From: Bacteriovoracaceae bacterium UBA4097
GTDB lineage: Bacteria > Bdellovibrionota > Bacteriovoracia > Bacteriovoracales > Bacteriovoracaceae
NCBI GenBank assembly: GCA_002381765.1
Contig: DFXX01000117.1
Span: 53,852 to 86,344 of the forward strand
DNA length: 32,493 nt
Direction: 5' to 3'
The position numbers were made by a program, and so were the translations under genes. The notes under the pieces are model-generated. The model had not been told where the DNA came from, made no database searches, and worked only from the letters and a program-made list of their open reading frames with translations. Of the stretch, positions 32,019-32,493 are shown in pieces. How positions within the stretch are numbered: position 1 is the stretch's first letter; each line of letters begins with the position of its first letter.

Positions 32019-32493
32019 TTGTTTTCCATTCCCCCTCAAGTCCTGAGGGGGAATGAATCCATCTCTTATAAGAGATTTCAATTTCAGAAAACTCAAAGGG
32101 TTTTTCAAATATTCCTGTATTCATCAGGCACTTAAATACCGCTTCCTTCAAGCACCACAGCTCAATATTTCTTAAGTTAATGTCCCGGGAATTGGTAATT
32201 CTTTTGAGAATAGAATCCTTCACCACACGATTATCCGACTCAATATCAATTCCTACAGAAATAAACTCAGCGCGACTAGCAGTAATTGCTGCACCGGCCA
32301 GCTTGGTGTGGGAGAGAGAAAGCGTAATTTCCGGCCACTTTGCTAAGGAATTAAATTCTTTCACTTTAAGATCCGAAATCAGAGGAGAGTAGTGGGCCTC
32401 TTGTAAGCATAAACGCAAGGCTTCCCGGGCGAGAATATATCCCTTAACGCGTTCCGGATGGATACCTTCTCCCAGGGTTTTTAATACCAGAGA
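31936..32493 (-). CDS. 4'-phosphopantetheinyl transferase superfamily protein, N-terminus beyond window
   Basis: Transfers phosphopantetheine from CoA to carrier proteins. The signature motifs are present: VGIDIE (magnesium-binding Asp-Glu) and WCLKEAVFK (WxxKEA, catalytic), with SLSHTKLAGAA as the pocket that precedes them. A TTG at 32418 is in frame, but the reading frame is open to the right edge and reads ERVKGYILAREALRLCLQE before it. That matches the upstream helix of the family, so the true start lies outside. The C-terminal 27 or so codons overlap the M61 gene on the plus strand. It could be AcpS-type or Sfp-type; length and motif spacing favour the longer Sfp/EntD class. Not assigned to a pathway. 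Confidence 0.85.
   Translation of the reverse strand, partial: SLVLKTLGEGIHPERVKGYILAREALRLCLQEAHYSPLISDLKVKEFNSLAKWPEITLSLSHTKLAGAAITASRAEFISVGIDIESDNRVVKDSILKRITNSRDINLRNIELWCLKEAVFKCLMNTGIFEKPFEFSEIEISYKRWIHSPSGLEGEWKTIISEQFLIALALLENQNSSQQDFDRRL
32027..32055. terminator. Perfect 12-bp hairpin just after the M61 stop codon
   Basis: CATTCCCCCTCA (32027-32038) pairs with TGAGGGGGAATG (32044-32055) around a five-base loop, starting nine bases after the M61 stop. No T-run follows on either strand, so it may terminate weakly or protect the 3' end. It lies within the coding sequence of the opposite-strand phosphopantetheinyl transferase. Confidence 0.45.
32061..32076. repeat. Perfect 16-bp palindrome
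   Basis: ATCTCTTATAAGAGAT reads the same on both strands with no spacer. It lies six bases downstream of the M61 hairpin, inside the phosphopantetheinyl transferase gene, where it encodes ISYKR. It could be a dimer-binding site, but its coding location makes chance a fair explanation. Confidence 0.5.

Noticed and set aside
1..32493. Mobile elements, CRISPR arrays, tRNA or rRNA genes
   Set aside because: I looked for transposase motifs, terminal inverted repeats, regularly spaced repeats and tRNA-like cloverleafs and saw none. Composition is even and nearly all DNA is accounted for by core genes.

Overview
This 32.5 kb window is bacterial chromosome, almost fully coding and of moderate to low GC. 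It most resembles Bdellovibrionota, in particular the Bacteriovorax/Halobacteriovorax/Peredibacter side. That placement is an inference from the leptospiral-type GspN, the PilM-like GspL, the low GC and the overall protein character; no rRNA gene is present to test it. I see no mobile element, CRISPR array, tRNA or rRNA. The window is core chromosome with some unusual local architecture.

Layout. (1) 1-2652, minus: tetrapyrrole operon hemA, hemC-hemD fusion, hemL (hemL runs off the left edge). (2) 2828-4773, plus: a small membrane protein and a Na+/phosphate cotransporter with a PhoU-like tail. (3) 4865-8148, plus: a CBS-less IMP dehydrogenase/GMP reductase, the glycerol-3-phosphate acyltransferase PlsB and an unrecognised protein, behind a promoter that sits in two overlapping 11-bp inverted repeats. 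(4) 8227-10421, plus: infC (apparent AUA start), rpmI and rplT, then ihfA with an acidic tail and a MerR-type regulator. The pheS and pheT genes that often lie between rplT and ihfA are absent here. (5) 10405-25220, minus: a complete type II secretion operon read gspC-D-E-F-G-H-I-J-K-L-M-N, with the isoprenoid gene ispA as its last cistron. (6) 25391-28976, plus: a long-chain-type acyl-CoA dehydrogenase, then a lipoprotein with seven calcium-type FG-GAP motifs and a UnbV domain. (7) 28973-30186, minus: a LysR regulator and a HesB/IscA-like protein. (8) 30264-32018, plus: an M61 peptidase with a PDZ domain, ending inside the 3' end of a minus-strand phosphopantetheinyl transferase cut by the right edge.

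How the genes work together. The secretion operon encodes the inner-membrane platform (C, F, L, M), ATPase (E), outer-membrane secretin (D), pseudopilus (G to K) and GspN. The prepilin peptidase GspO is not in the window. Genes are packed with short gaps or overlaps, so translational coupling is likely throughout.

The best leads are: an intrinsic terminator encoded inside a lipoprotein signal peptide; the AUA start of infC; mutually exclusive hairpins around the IMPDH/GMPR promoter; a duplicated amphipathic motif in the long cytoplasmic arm of GspC; a HesB-like protein without its C-terminal cysteine pair; and a glutamyl-tRNA reductase shortened at both ends. I found no clearly novel multi-gene system.
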